Positions 41,993 to 42,376 of a DNA stretch of 42,376 nt are shown here, in pieces. How positions within the stretch are numbered: position 1 is the first letter of the stretch; each line of letters begins with the position of its first letter. The stretch lies in NCBI GenBank assembly GCA_900766825.1, contig CAAFWU010000059.1, positions 1 to 42,376 on the forward strand. The letters run 5' to 3'. Below the pieces are notes generated by a model. It saw only the letters and a list, made by a program, of their open reading frames with translations. It was not told the origin of the DNA and searched no databases. Position numbers and translations under genes: made by a program. This stretch comes from Bacteroidales bacterium (GTDB lineage Bacteria > Bacteroidota > Bacteroidia > Bacteroidales > Marinilabiliaceae).

Positions 41993-42203
41993 AAGAAACA
42001 AGGAAAAGAGATAAGGAAACAAGAAAAAGGGAATAACAAAAACAAGAGTACAGAACAACAAAAACAAGAGTAACAACAAAATAAAGCTATAACAAAAGAT
42101 AAAGGCTGTTCAAGAAACATATCTATATTAATAGTTTTGTAGACATACAACTATCACTTTTGAACTCGTTGCGATGTGATATCGTAGCGAGTTTCTTTCT
42201 TTT
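41993..42203 (+). ncRNA. Possible small non-coding transcript
   Basis: Inferred only from a -7 box at 41979-41986 and a terminator-like hairpin at 42163-42203, which would delimit an RNA of about 210 nt. The 5' part is unstructured and A-rich; the 3' part is the hairpin. A second -7 match, TAGTTTTG, lies at 42132-42139. It matches no RNA family I recognise. The hairpin could instead terminate the beta-helix transcript. Confidence 0.3.
42163..42203 (+). terminator. Intrinsic terminator at the window end
   Basis: A 13-bp stem AACTCGTTGCGAT (42163-42175) / ATCGTAGCGAGTT (42181-42193) with two G-U pairs, a 5-nt loop and the T-rich tail TTTCTTTCTTTT. Confidence 0.8.
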
Positions 42204-42250
42204 AGACAAAGAATCCAGTTCTCCCTATTTCAAAAAAAATCAAACCACTT

Positions 42251-42376
42251 CAGTCCTCCCCTAACACAGTGCGCGCGACCGCGCCCCCCCCCAAAAAAAA
42301 GTAGAGTAGCGCAGTCCTCCCAAAGCCCAGTGGGCGCGACCGAGCGCTCCACAAAGAAGAGCAGTTCAGTCACCCC
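42251..42376 (+). repeat. Diverged tandem array of the GC-rich repeat, cut by the window end
   Basis: Two units start CAGTCCTCCC (42251 and 42312) and carry ACAGTG or CCAGTG followed by GCGCGACCG-type cores (near 42265-42286 and 42328-42350). The first runs into a C9A8 tract (42284-42300). A third start, CAGTTCAG, is at 42362. The core resembles that of the 32284-32414 array but the flanks differ. Confidence 0.75.

Larger units (their letters stand above)
41864..42376. other. Non-coding end of the window
   Basis: No gene is supported. It contains a -7-like box (41979), a strongly purine/A-rich stretch (about 41996-42110) with an imperfect duplication of ACAAAAACAAGAGTA, a terminator-like hairpin (42163-42203) and a GC-rich repeat array (42251 to the end). 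Confidence 0.7.

Overview
The window looks like a chromosomal segment from a member of the order Bacteroidales (phylum Bacteroidota). The evidence is a SusC/SusD outer-membrane pair, a hybrid two-component regulator with an AraC-type output domain, several TAnnTTTG -7 promoter boxes with little sign of Shine-Dalgarno sequences, and a purH-mreB-mreC-mreD-mrdA-rodA block. No phage, insertion sequence, CRISPR array or rRNA was seen. The species cannot be named from the sequence alone.

Layout. 1-300: the tail of a secreted protein and its terminator. 536-9335: a rod-shape and elongation block on the + strand (purH, mreB, mreC, mreD, PBP2, rodA, and a DUF502 membrane protein overlapping rodA by 4 nt), closed by a strong terminator. 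9391-11500: a flavoprotein on the - strand and a nucleotide-sugar dehydrogenase on the + strand. 11719-17858: a compact SusC-SusD-lipoprotein uptake locus. 18040-22423: riboflavin synthase, an RlpA-like lipoprotein, an MscS-family channel and the lipid-transport pair mlaE-mlaF. 22443-24520: an AAA-ATPase/nuclease protein and an FKBP isomerase (- strand). 24630-25271: two identical tRNA-Glu genes flanking rpsT behind one good promoter. 25346-29941: a - strand operon radC-upp-radA-nnr. 30030-34725: metG, galE and a TPR protein, each on the - strand with its own signals. 34932-41863: a short lipoprotein, a TPR-sensor hybrid two-component protein, ilvE and an exported beta-helix protein on the + strand. 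41864-42376: non-coding sequence with a possible small transcript and a GC-rich repeat array.

How it works together. Most genes are housekeeping: cell-wall elongation (MreBCD/PBP2/RodA), purine and riboflavin synthesis, translation (metG, rpsT, tRNA-Glu), repair (radA, radC) and envelope lipid transport (mlaEF). Accessory content is the SusCD uptake locus (no degradative enzyme beside it), the TPR hybrid regulator and the beta-helix protein.

The most unusual structure is non-coding. A family of repeats with a GGGCGCGACCGCGCCC hairpin core occurs as a tandem trio at 32.3-32.4 kb, a single copy at 40.2 kb and a diverged tandem at the window end. It is partly associated with C9A8-10 homopolymer tracts. 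A separate element of three successive 7-bp hairpins with (A/T)GAAA loops lies between mreD and mrdA. From about 32 kb onward the + strand is visibly C- and A-rich in genes of both orientations.
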